Shown piece after piece: positions 52,945-64,000 of a stretch of 64,000 bases of DNA. The notes beneath the pieces are model-generated. The model was not told the DNA's origin, made no database searches, and saw nothing but the letters and a program-made list of their open reading frames with translations. Each line of letters opens with the position of its first letter. Within the stretch, counting starts at the first letter, position 1. Source of the stretch: Rhopalosiphum padi (lineage: Eukaryota > Arthropoda > Insecta > Hemiptera > Aphididae); NCBI RefSeq assembly GCF_020882245.1, contig NC_083599.1, positions 49,378,748 through 49,442,747 on the forward strand, read 5' to 3'. The position numbers and the translations under genes are program-made.

Positions 52945-55488
52945 CTCGAGGCGTGCTGAGACATGAATTACCATTACTATCACTTGGGAAAGTTACAACA
53001 TCTTACGTTGATAATGGAATAGAAGATACTGCTAATAATAATGGTTTTATGCAAAGTACGAATAATGGATATTGATTGTAATTGATAGTCAATTAATAGT
53101 GGTGTAACAAAATGTTAGTGTCATGAAACCCTGACCATTAGATTAAGTGAATGATTCTTATTGACCATAACTAACTTCCATATTTGCCATTTAAACTGAT
53201 AGTTCATAAACACTATAAAACATGTTTTTATATGATAATTTTGACTCGTTTTTTAAATTTATATTTTTAACTGCTTATGAAACATTGAATTTTTTATTTA
53301 GTGTCATGAAACCCAGACCCATAGATTAAATAAATAATTCTTATTTACCATAACTATCTTCCATATATTTCAACTAAGCTGACACTTCATAATCACTATA
53401 AAACATGTTTTTATATGATGATTTTGACTCGTTTTTCAAATTCATATTTATAACTGCTTATAAAACACTGTATTCTCAAGTTATTTTCTAACCATTTTAC
53501 ATATTTACCTGAATACTCTTTTTCAGATGGAAGTACAACAGATCACTCAAGACATGCTGAGACATGAATCCACATTTCTACCACTTGTGAATGTATCAAC
53601 ATCCTATGTTGAAAACTGACCAGAAGATACTGAAAATAATAATGGTTTTATTGCGATGTACGTGTAATGGGTATTGAATATAGTTGAAAGTAAATTAATA
53701 GCAGTTAAACAATTGAGATTTGTTAAATGTCTGAATAAAATATTAGTAAACACATTTAGCTTGTAATTTTCATTCTTAAAATTTACCTATGCTATAGAAA
53801 TCTTTTATTTTTACTATATTTAAATGATCATTATAAAATATTTATAAAACACTCAAATATTAAGTTAATGTTTAGAAGATTGAACAATAGTTTAAGAAAA
53901 TGATTCTCATTTACCATTATTATCTGTGATATGTTTCATTTAACCTGTTATTTAGAATACACTAAAAAACATGTTTTTATACGATAATTTTGACAAATCT
54001 TACAAATTCCTATTTTAAACTGCTTATAATACACTAAATTATTGAATGTATACACCGACAGAGGGCGTGTGCGTCGCCGTTGTGTGCCGTTCACCGTACG
54101 GCTGCTTAACGTGACTGATCGTTATTTTTACTTAGCTTTTGCGTGTAGTTGTTGTTCATTTAATAAAGATTTTTCATATTATAAAGGAATTGTTCATATT
54201 TTACGCCAAAGTTGACACATGTAAGTGTCTTGATCCTGGACTACTAGATTAAGAAAACGATTCTAATTTATCATTTGCAACTTTCTTATGTTTCACTTAA
54301 CCTGATATTTTTACTCCATAAAAACTATAAAATATAATTTTGACGAATAATACAAATTCATATTGAAAAGGAGCAATTTTCAGTTGTTGTACAAATGTAT
54401 TCTTTAGTTACACTTATAAGACGTTTAAATTCTATAAAACATTCTGGTATATTTGTACTATCTTTTATGGTTTATCATAATTATTATTTCTTATCATCTG
54501 TTATAATTTTTATATTTCATATATTTTGCAATTTTACATTGGTATTTGTATTTAAATTTCAACTGTAAATTGTTTTCAAATATTTTGTAATAAAAATGAA
54601 TTTTGTCCAATAGTTTATGTTTTGATTGTTTCCATTTCTGAATTATTCACTGTCGTCCACGTACTAGTTGTTATATAGAATTTTTGGTTCTCCTTATGGT
54701 GTCTAGTAGTGACATTTTATCCTCCACCCCGTTATACATATTTAACTTACTATTTTTTTTTTTTTTTTTTTTTTTAGATGGCAGTACAGCAGATCACTTA
54801 AGACATGATTTACCATTTCTACCACATGGGAAAGTTACAACATCCTACGCTGAAAATGGACTAGACGATACTGATAATAATAATGGTTTTATGCAAAGTA
54901 CGAATAATGGATATTGATTGTAATTGATAGTCAATTAATAGTGGTGTAACAAAATGTTAGTGTCATGAAACCCTGACCATTAAAATTAAGAAAATGATTC
55001 TAATTTTCCATTGTTATCGTTCAAATGTTACATTAAAGCTAATACTTCTTAAACACAATACAACATGATTTTACATGGTAATTTAAACAAATATTACAAA
55101 GTCGTATTTTTAACTGCTTATAAAACTCTCAATTGTCATGTTAGTGTCTAGAAACCTTGACTACTAGATTATGACAATGATTCTTATTTTCCATTATTAA
55201 CATTCATATAATTCATTTATGCTGATACTTCATAAACAATATAAAAAATAGGTATACAAGATAATTTATACAAGTATAACAAACACATATTTTTTTTCAT
55301 GTTGAAAAGCGTCAATTTTAAGTTAATGTACAAGTGTATTCTTTACTTACATTTAATTTACATTCAAATTCAACGAAACATTTTGGTAGATTTGTACTAT
55401 CTTTTATTACTTATCATTATAATTGTTTCTTTAACCATTATACATATTAACCTAACTACTTTGTTTTAGATGGCAGTACAGCAGATCA
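52945..55488 (+). repeat. Array unit 22 (2544 bp)
   Basis: Module B at 53527, 23-T type I tract, module C at 54778. Major haplotype. Confidence 0.98.
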
Positions 55489-57294
55489 CTCGAGGCGTGC
55501 TGAGACATGAATTACCATTACTATCACTTGGGAAAGTTACAACATCTTACGTTGATAATGGAATAGAAGATACTGCTAATAATAATGGTTTTATGCAAAG
55601 TACGAATAATGGATATTGATTGTAATTGATAGTCAATTAATAGTGGTGTAACAAAATGTTAGTGTCATGAAACCCTGACCATTAGATTAAGTGAATGATT
55701 CTTATTGACCATAACTAACTTCCATATTTGCCATTTAAACTGATAGTTCATAAACACTATAAAACATGTTTTTATATGATAATTTTGACTCGTTTTTTAA
55801 ATTTATATTTTTAACTGCTTATGAAACATTGAATTTTTTATTTAGTGTCATGAAACCCAGACCCATAGATTAAATAAATAATTCTTATTTACCATAACTA
55901 TCTTCCATATATTTCAACTAAGCTGACACTTCATAATCACTATAAAACATGTTTTTATATGATGATTTTGACTCGTTTTTCAAATTCATATTTATAACTG
56001 CTTATAAAACACTGTATTCTCAAGTTATTTTCTAACCATTTTACATATTTACCTGAATACTCTTTTTCAGATGGAAGTACAACAGATCACTCAAGACATG
56101 CTGAGACATGAATCCACATTTCTACCACTTGTGAATGTATCAACATCCTATGTTGAAAACTGACCAGAAGATACTGAAAATAATAATGGTTTTATTGCGA
56201 TGTACGTGTAATGGGTATTGAATATAGTTGAAAGTAAATTAATAGCAGTTAAACAATTGAGATTTGTTAAATGTCTGAATAAAATATTAGTAAACACATT
56301 TAGCTTGTAATTTTCATTCTTAAAATTTACCTATGCTATAGAAATCTTTTATTTTTACTATATTTAAATGATCATTATAAAATATTTATAAAACACTCAA
56401 ATATTAAGTTAATGTTTAGAAGATTGAACAATAGTTTAAGAAAATGATTCTCATTTACCATTATTATCTGTGATATGTTTCATTTAACCTGTTATTTAGA
56501 ATACACTAAAAAACATGTTTTTATACGATAATTTTGACAAATCTTACAAATTCCTATTTTAAACTGCTTATAATACACTAAATTATTGAATGTATACACC
56601 GACAGAGGGCGTGTGCGTCGCCGTTGTGTGCCGTTCACCGTACGGCTGCTTAACGTGACTGATCGTTATTTTTACTTAGCTTTTGCGTGTAGTTGTTGTT
56701 CATTTAATAAAGATTTTTCATATTATAAAGGAATTGTTCATATTTTACGCCAAAGTTGACACATGTAAGTGTCTTGATCCTGGACTACTAGATTAAGAAA
56801 ACGATTCTAATTTATCATTTGCAACTTTCTTATGTTTCACTTAACCTGATATTTTTACTCCATAAAAACTATAAAATATAATTTTGACGAATAATACAAA
56901 TTCATATTGAAAAGGAGCAATTTTCAGTTGTTGTACAAATGTATTCTTTAGTTACACTTATAAGACGTTTAAATTCTATAAAACATTCTGGTATATTTGT
57001 ACTATCTTTTATGGTTTATCATAATTATTATTTCTTATCATCTGTTATAATTTTTATATTTCATATATTTTGCAATTTTACATTGGTATTTGTATTTAAA
57101 TTTCAACTGTAAATTGTTTTCAAATATTTTGTAATAAAAATGAATTTTGTCCAATAGTTTATGTTTTGATTGTTTCCATTTCTGAATTATTCACTGTCGT
57201 CCACGTACTAGTTGTTATATAGAATTTTTGGTTCTCCTTATGGTGTCTAGTAGTGACATTTTATCCTCCACCCCGTTATACATATTTAACTTAC

Positions 57295-57329
<35 letters not shown>

Positions 57330-58039
57330 TGGCAGTACAGCAGATCACTTAAGACATGATTTACCATTTCTACCACATGGGAAAGTTACAACATCCTACG
57401 CTGAAAATGGACTAGACGATACTGATAATAATAATGGTTTTATGCAAAGTACGAATAATGGATATTGATTGTAATTGATAGTCAATTAATAGTGGTGTAA
57501 CAAAATGTTAGTGTCATGAAACCCTGACCATTAAAATTAAGAAAATGATTCTAATTTTCCATTGTTATCGTTCAAATGTTACATTAAAGCTAATACTTCT
57601 TAAACACAATACAACATGATTTTACATGGTAATTTAAACAAATATTACAAAGTCGTATTTTTAACTGCTTATAAAACTCTCAATTGTCATGTTAGTGTCT
57701 AGAAACCTTGACTACTAGATTATGACAATGATTCTTATTTTCCATTATTAACATTCATATAATTCATTTATGCTGATACTTCATAAACAATATAAAAAAT
57801 AGGTATACAAGATAATTTATACAAGTATAACAAACACATATTTTTTTTCATGTTGAAAAGCGTCAATTTTAAGTTAATGTACAAGTGTATTCTTTACTTA
57901 CATTTAATTTACATTCAAATTCAACGAAACATTTTGGTAGATTTGTACTATCTTTTATTACTTATCATTATAATTGTTTCTTTAACCATTATACATATTA
58001 ACCTAACTACTTTGTTTTAGATGGCAGTACAGCAGATCA
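55489..58039 (+). repeat. Array unit 23 (2551 bp)
   Basis: Module B at 56071, 30-T tract, module C at 57329. Major haplotype. Confidence 0.98.
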
Positions 58040-59845
58040 CTCGAGGCGTGCTGAGACATGAATTACCATTACTATCACTTGGGAAAGTTACAACATCTTA
58101 CGTTGATAATGGAATAGAAGATACTGCTAATAATAATGGTTTTATGCAAAGTACGAATAATGGATATTGATTGTAATTGATAGTCAATTAATAGTGGTGT
58201 AACAAAATGTTAGTGTCATGAAACCCTGACCATTAGATTAAGTGAATGATTCTTATTGACCATAACTAACTTCCATATTTGCCATTTAAACTGATAGTTC
58301 ATAAACACTATAAAACATGTTTTTATATGATAATTTTGACTCGTTTTTTAAATTTATATTTTTAACTGCTTATGAAACATTGAATTTTTTATTTAGTGTC
58401 ATGAAACCCAGACCCATAGATTAAATAAATAATTCTTATTTACCATAACTATCTTCCATATATTTCAACTAAGCTGACACTTCATAATCACTATAAAACA
58501 TGTTTTTATATGATGATTTTGACTCGTTTTTCAAATTCATATTTATAACTGCTTATAAAACACTGTATTCTCAAGTTATTTTCTAACCATTTTACATATT
58601 TACCTGAATACTCTTTTTCAGATGGAAGTACAACAGATCACTCAAGACATGCTGAGACATGAATCCACATTTCTACCACTTGTGAATGTATCAACATCCT
58701 ATGTTGAAAACTGACCAGAAGATACTGAAAATAATAATGGTTTTATTGCGATGTACGTGTAATGGGTATTGAATATAGTTGAAAGTAAATTAATAGCAGT
58801 TAAACAATTGAGATTTGTTAAATGTCTGAATAAAATATTAGTAAACACATTTAGCTTGTAATTTTCATTCTTAAAATTTACCTATGCTATAGAAATCTTT
58901 TATTTTTACTATATTTAAATGATCATTATAAAATATTTATAAAACACTCAAATATTAAGTTAATGTTTAGAAGATTGAACAATAGTTTAAGAAAATGATT
59001 CTCATTTACCATTATTATCTGTGATATGTTTCATTTAACCTGTTATTTAGAATACACTAAAAAACATGTTTTTATACGATAATTTTGACAAATCTTACAA
59101 ATTCCTATTTTAAACTGCTTATAATACACTAAATTATTGAATGTATACACCGACAGAGGGCGTGTGCGTCGCCGTTGTGTGCCGTTCACCGTACGGCTGC
59201 TTAACGTGACTGATCGTTATTTTTACTTAGCTTTTGCGTGTAGTTGTTGTTCATTTAATAAAGATTTTTCATATTATAAAGGAATTGTTCATATTTTACG
59301 CCAAAGTTGACACATGTAAGTGTCTTGATCCTGGACTACTAGATTAAGAAAACGATTCTAATTTATCATTTGCAACTTTCTTATGTTTCACTTAACCTGA
59401 TATTTTTACTCCATAAAAACTATAAAATATAATTTTGACGAATAATACAAATTCATATTGAAAAGGAGCAATTTTCAGTTGTTGTACAAATGTATTCTTT
59501 AGTTACACTTATAAGACGTTTAAATTCTATAAAACATTCTGGTATATTTGTACTATCTTTTATGGTTTATCATAATTATTATTTCTTATCATCTGTTATA
59601 ATTTTTATATTTCATATATTTTGCAATTTTACATTGGTATTTGTATTTAAATTTCAACTGTAAATTGTTTTCAAATATTTTGTAATAAAAATGAATTTTG
59701 TCCAATAGTTTATGTTTTGATTGTTTCCATTTCTGAATTATTCACTGTCGTCCACGTACTAGTTGTTATATAGAATTTTTGGTTCTCCTTATGGTGTCTA
59801 GTAGTGACATTTTATCCTCCACCCCGTTATACATATTTAACTTAC

Positions 59846-59879
<34 letters not shown>

Positions 59880-60589
59880 TGGCAGTACAGCAGATCACTT
59901 AAGACATGATTTACCATTTCTACCACATGGGAAAGTTACAACATCCTACGCTGAAAATGGACTAGACGATACTGATAATAATAATGGTTTTATGCAAAGT
60001 ACGAATAATGGATATTGATTGTAATTGATAGTCAATTAATAGTGGTGTAACAAAATGTTAGTGTCATGAAACCCTGACCATTAAAATTAAGAAAATGATT
60101 CTAATTTTCCATTGTTATCGTTCAAATGTTACATTAAAGCTAATACTTCTTAAACACAATACAACATGATTTTACATGGTAATTTAAACAAATATTACAA
60201 AGTCGTATTTTTAACTGCTTATAAAACTCTCAATTGTCATGTTAGTGTCTAGAAACCTTGACTACTAGATTATGACAATGATTCTTATTTTCCATTATTA
60301 ACATTCATATAATTCATTTATGCTGATACTTCATAAACAATATAAAAAATAGGTATACAAGATAATTTATACAAGTATAACAAACACATATTTTTTTTCA
60401 TGTTGAAAAGCGTCAATTTTAAGTTAATGTACAAGTGTATTCTTTACTTACATTTAATTTACATTCAAATTCAACGAAACATTTTGGTAGATTTGTACTA
60501 TCTTTTATTACTTATCATTATAATTGTTTCTTTAACCATTATACATATTAACCTAACTACTTTGTTTTAGATGGCAGTACAGCAGATCA
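58040..60589 (+). repeat. Array unit 24 (2550 bp)
   Basis: Module B at 58622, 29-T tract, module C at 59879. Major haplotype. Last complete unit. Confidence 0.98.
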
Positions 60590-62396
60590 CTCGAGGCGTG
60601 CTGAGACATGAATTACCATTACTATCACTTGGGAAAGTTACAACATCTTACGTTGATAATGGAATAGAAGATACTGCTAATAATAATGGTTTTATGCAAA
60701 GTACGAATAATGGATATTGATTGTAATTGATAGTCAATTAATAGTGGTGTAACAAAATGTTAGTGTCATGAAACCCTGACCATTAGATTAAGTGAATGAT
60801 TCTTATTGACCATAACTAACTTCCATATTTGCCATTTAAACTGATAGTTCATAAACACTATAAAACATGTTTTTATATGATAATTTTGACTCGTTTTTTA
60901 AATTTATATTTTTAACTGCTTATGAAACATTGAATTTTTTATTTAGTGTCATGAAACCCAGACCCATAGATTAAATAAATAATTCTTATTTACCATAACT
61001 ATCTTCCATATATTTCAACTAAGCTGACACTTCATAATCACTATAAAACATGTTTTTATATGATGATTTTGACTCGTTTTTCAAATTCATATTTATAACT
61101 GCTTATAAAACACTGTATTCTCAAGTTATTTTCTAACCATTTTACATATTTACCTGAATACTCTTTTTCAGATGGAAGTACAACAGATCACTCAAGACAT
61201 GCTGAGACATGAATCCACATTTCTACCACTTGTGAATGTATCAACATCCTATGTTGAAAACTGACCAGAAGATACTGAAAATAATAATGGTTTTATTGCG
61301 ATGTACGTGTAATGGGTATTGAATATAGTTGAAAGTAAATTAATAGCAGTTAAACAATTGAGATTTGTTAAATGTCTGAATAAAATATTAGTAAACACAT
61401 TTAGCTTGTAATTTTCATTCTTAAAATTTACCTATGCTATAGAAATCTTTTATTTTTACTATATTTAAATGATCATTATAAAATATTTATAAAACACTCA
61501 AATATTAAGTTAATGTTTAGAAGATTGAACAATAGTTTAAGAAAATGATTCTCATTTACCATTATTATCTGTGATATGTTTCATTTAACCTGTTATTTAG
61601 AATACACTAAAAAACATGTTTTTTATACGATAATTTTGACAAATCTTACAAATTCCTATTTTAAACTGCTTATAATACACTAAATTATTGAATGTATACA
61701 CCGACAGAGGGCGTGTGCGTCGCCGTTGTGTGCCGTTCACCGTACGGCTGCTTAACGTGACTGATCGTTATTTTTACTTAGCTTTTGCGTGTAGTTGTTG
61801 TTCATTTAATAAAGATTTTTCATATTATAAAGGAATTGTTCATATTTTACGCCAAAGTTGACACATGTAAGTGTCTTGATCCTGGACTACTAGATTAAGA
61901 AAACGATTCTAATTTATCATTTGCAACTTTCTTATGTTTCACTTAACCTGATATTTTTACTCCATAAAAACTATAAAATATAATTTTGACGAATAATACA
62001 AATTCATATTGAAAAGGAGCAATTTTCAGTTGTTGTACAAATGTATTCTTTAGTTACACTTATAAGACGTTTAAATTCTATAAAACATTCTGGTATATTT
62101 GTACTATCTTTTATGGTTTATCATAATTATTATTTCTTATCATCTGTTATAATTTTTATATTTCATATATTTTGCAATTTTACATTGGTATTTGTATTTA
62201 AATTTCAACTGTAAATTGTTTTCAAATATTTTGTAATAAAAATGAATTTTGTCCAATAGTTTATGTTTTGATTGTTTCCATTTCTGAATTATTCACTGTC
62301 GTCCACGTACTAGTTGTTATATAGAATTTTTGGTTCTCCTTATGGTGTCTAGTAGTGACATTTTATCCTCCACCCCGTTATACATATTTAACTTAC

Positions 62397-62430
<34 letters not shown>

Positions 62431-62967
62431 TGGCAGTACAGCAGATCACTTAAGACATGATTTACCATTTCTACCACATGGGAAAGTTACAACATCCTAC
62501 GCTGAAAATGGACTAGACGATACTGATAATAATAATGGTTTTATGCAAAGTACGAATAATGGATATTGATTGTAATTGATAGTCAATTAATAGTGGTGTA
62601 ACAAAATGTTAGTGTCATGAAACCCTGACCATTAAAATTAAGAAAATGATTCTAATTTTCCATTGTTATCGTTCAAATGTTACATTAAAGCTAATACTTC
62701 TTAAACACAATACAACATGATTTTACATGGTAATTTAAACAAATATTACAAAGTCGTATTTTTAACTGCTTATAAAACTCTCAATTGTCATGTTAGTGTC
62801 TAGAAACCTTGACTACTAGATTATGACAATGATTCTTATTTTCCATTATTAACATTCATATAATTCATTTATGCTGATACTTCATAAACAATATAAAAAA
62901 TAGGTATACAAGATAATTTATACAAGTATAACAAACACATATTTTTTTTCATGTTGAAAAGCGTCAA
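60590..62967 (+). repeat. Array unit 25 (truncated by gap)
   Basis: Runs to base 2378 of the unit and stops inside s6 at GCGTCAA. Module B at 61172, 29-T tract, module C at 62430. One extra T in s3 near 61620 shifts everything after it by one base. About 173 bases of the unit, including the acceptor of the next module A, are missing. Confidence 0.97.
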
Positions 62968-63467
62968 NNNNNNNNNNNNNNNNNNNNNNNNNNNNNNNNN
63001 NNNNNNNNNNNNNNNNNNNNNNNNNNNNNNNNNNNNNNNNNNNNNNNNNNNNNNNNNNNNNNNNNNNNNNNNNNNNNNNNNNNNNNNNNNNNNNNNNNNN
63101 NNNNNNNNNNNNNNNNNNNNNNNNNNNNNNNNNNNNNNNNNNNNNNNNNNNNNNNNNNNNNNNNNNNNNNNNNNNNNNNNNNNNNNNNNNNNNNNNNNNN
63201 NNNNNNNNNNNNNNNNNNNNNNNNNNNNNNNNNNNNNNNNNNNNNNNNNNNNNNNNNNNNNNNNNNNNNNNNNNNNNNNNNNNNNNNNNNNNNNNNNNNN
63301 NNNNNNNNNNNNNNNNNNNNNNNNNNNNNNNNNNNNNNNNNNNNNNNNNNNNNNNNNNNNNNNNNNNNNNNNNNNNNNNNNNNNNNNNNNNNNNNNNNNN
63401 NNNNNNNNNNNNNNNNNNNNNNNNNNNNNNNNNNNNNNNNNNNNNNNNNNNNNNNNNNNNNNNNNNN
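62968..63467. other. Assembly gap, exactly 500 N
   Basis: Unsequenced filler. If the array continues in phase across it, the left flank stops 173 bases before a unit end and the right flank resumes 1281 bases into a unit. The real missing sequence is then about 1454 bp, or that plus whole units, so 500 is a placeholder length. Confidence 0.97.
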
Positions 63468-64000
63468 TGTCTTGATCCTGGACTACTAGATTAAGAAAAC
63501 GATTCTATATTTATCATTTGCAACTTTCTTATGTTTCACTTAACCTGATATTTTTACTCCATAAAAACTATAAAATATAATTTTGACGAATAATACAAAA
63601 TTCATATTGAAAAGGAGCAATTTTCAGTTGTTTGTACAAATGTATTCTTTAGTTACACTTATAAGACGTTTAAATTCTATAAAACATTCTGGTATATTTG
63701 TACTATCTTTTATGGTTTATCATAATTATTATTTCTTATCATCTGTTATAATTTTTATATTTCATATATTTTTCAACTGTAAATTGTTTTTCAAATATTT
63801 TGTAATAAAAATGAATTTTGTCCCAATAGTTTATGTTTTGATTGTTTTCCATTTCTGAATTATTCACTGTCGTCCACGTACTAGTTTGTTATATAGAATT
63901 TTTGGGTTCTCCTTATGGTGTCTAGTAGTGACATTTTATCTTTGGTTCTCCTTATGGTGTCTAGTAGTGACATTTTATCCTCCACCCCGTTATACATATT
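63468..64000 (+). repeat. Array fragment after the gap, with many indels
   Basis: Matches the unit from s4 (TGTCTTGATCC) to just before the T tract. Differences from consensus: AT gained near 63507, single extra bases in short homopolymers (near 63600, 63632, 63792, 63823, 63848, 63886, 63906), a ~31 bp loss after CATATAT near 63768, and a 39-40 bp tandem duplication at 63901-63979 (TTTGGTTCTCC to TTTTATC). The pattern is that of an unpolished contig end more than of natural divergence, though an array edge would also be diverged. Confidence 0.9.

Larger units (their letters stand above)
1..62967 (+). repeat. Tandem array of 2.55 kb unit, 24 complete copies plus one truncated
   Basis: The same ~2.55 kb sequence recurs head to tail with no unrelated sequence between copies. 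Taking the CTCGAG hexamer as the unit start, copies begin at 1, 2553, 5103, 7647, 10191, 12735, 15279, 17640, 20184, 22727, 25095, 27645, 30188, 32554, 35103, 37646, 40197, 42747, 45298, 47849, 50394, 52945, 55489, 58040 and 60590. Full units are 2543-2552 bp and three short ones are 2361-2368 bp. Copies differ at only a handful of positions each, apart from the T tract. The array has no left boundary in the window and probably continues beyond the right end. CTCGAG appears once per unit, so an XhoI digest should give a 2.55 kb ladder with a minor 2.36 kb band. Orientation is arbitrary but is given as + because the exon-like modules and acceptor sites read on this strand. Confidence 0.99.

Noticed and set aside
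1..62967. CRISPR-like or phase-variable repeat array
   Set aside because: There are no short repeats with unique spacers, and the period is 2.55 kb with near-identical content throughout.
62951..63475. Apparent 174-codon frame
   Set aside because: It is almost entirely the N gap.
63583..63858. 91-codon frame after the gap
   Set aside because: Opened by the single-base gains and the ~31 bp loss in low-quality sequence; the equivalent region of all clean units has stops.
1..64000. Retrotransposon or DNA transposon as the array unit
   Set aside because: No reverse transcriptase, integrase or transposase frame on either strand, no long terminal repeats, and units abut directly without target duplications.
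1..64000. Genes on the minus strand
   Set aside because: No minus-strand frame of useful length was found; the A runs and frequent stops rule out long frames.

Overview
The window is almost entirely one head-to-tail tandem array of a 2.54-2.55 kb unit, all in the same orientation. I count 24 complete units and a 25th cut by a gap (1-62967), then a 500-base N gap (62968-63467), then 533 bases of the same repeat in damaged form (63468-64000). No conserved protein gene, rRNA, tRNA, transposase, reverse transcriptase, CRISPR array or bacterial-type operon is visible. The AT-rich composition, TTTTAG/TTTTCAG acceptor-like sites with CTAAC branch-point-like motifs, and the fixed-size scaffold gap point to a eukaryotic nuclear genome. 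An arthropod such as an AT-rich insect is plausible, but the lineage is a guess.

Unit anatomy, using unit 1 (units are numbered from the CTCGAG hexamer): the rest of exon-like module A (from the previous unit; its full copy is at 2534-2663), two ~183 bp modules s1 and s2 (171-536), exon-like module B (583-713), a spacer (714-920), s3 (921-1100), a CpG-rich island that looks inserted (1101-1277), s4 (1278-~1450), a spacer ending in a long T tract (to 1841), exon-like module C (1842-1961), s5 and s6 (2021-~2400), then the acceptor of the next module A. The unit is therefore itself built from three diverged copies of 'intron with two ~180 bp modules, polypyrimidine tract, AG, ~120-131 nt exon'. 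It is a nested repeat: about 180 bp, then an intron-exon sub-unit, then 2.55 kb, then locally a 7.45 kb trimer.

Units are nearly identical. Almost all length variation comes from the T tract before module C (19-31 T) and from precise loss of s1 in units 7, 10 and 13. Those three short units lie exactly three units apart and share further markers, so units 7-15 (15279-37645) form three copies of a ~7.45 kb higher-order repeat. A three-site haplotype, a CGTTT variant and a few private changes mark individual units and show that they are not one sequence collapsed by the assembler.

Module C is open across its whole length in a symmetric phase-1 frame, module A is open for 49 codons in another upstream frame, and module B has an in-frame stop. 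The locus thus looks like an amplified, partly decayed gene fragment or a tandem spliced-transcript array. It could equally be a macrosatellite with no coding role. Whether it is transcribed cannot be read from the sequence. Two places look like poor-quality assembly: 41857-42231 and everything after the gap.
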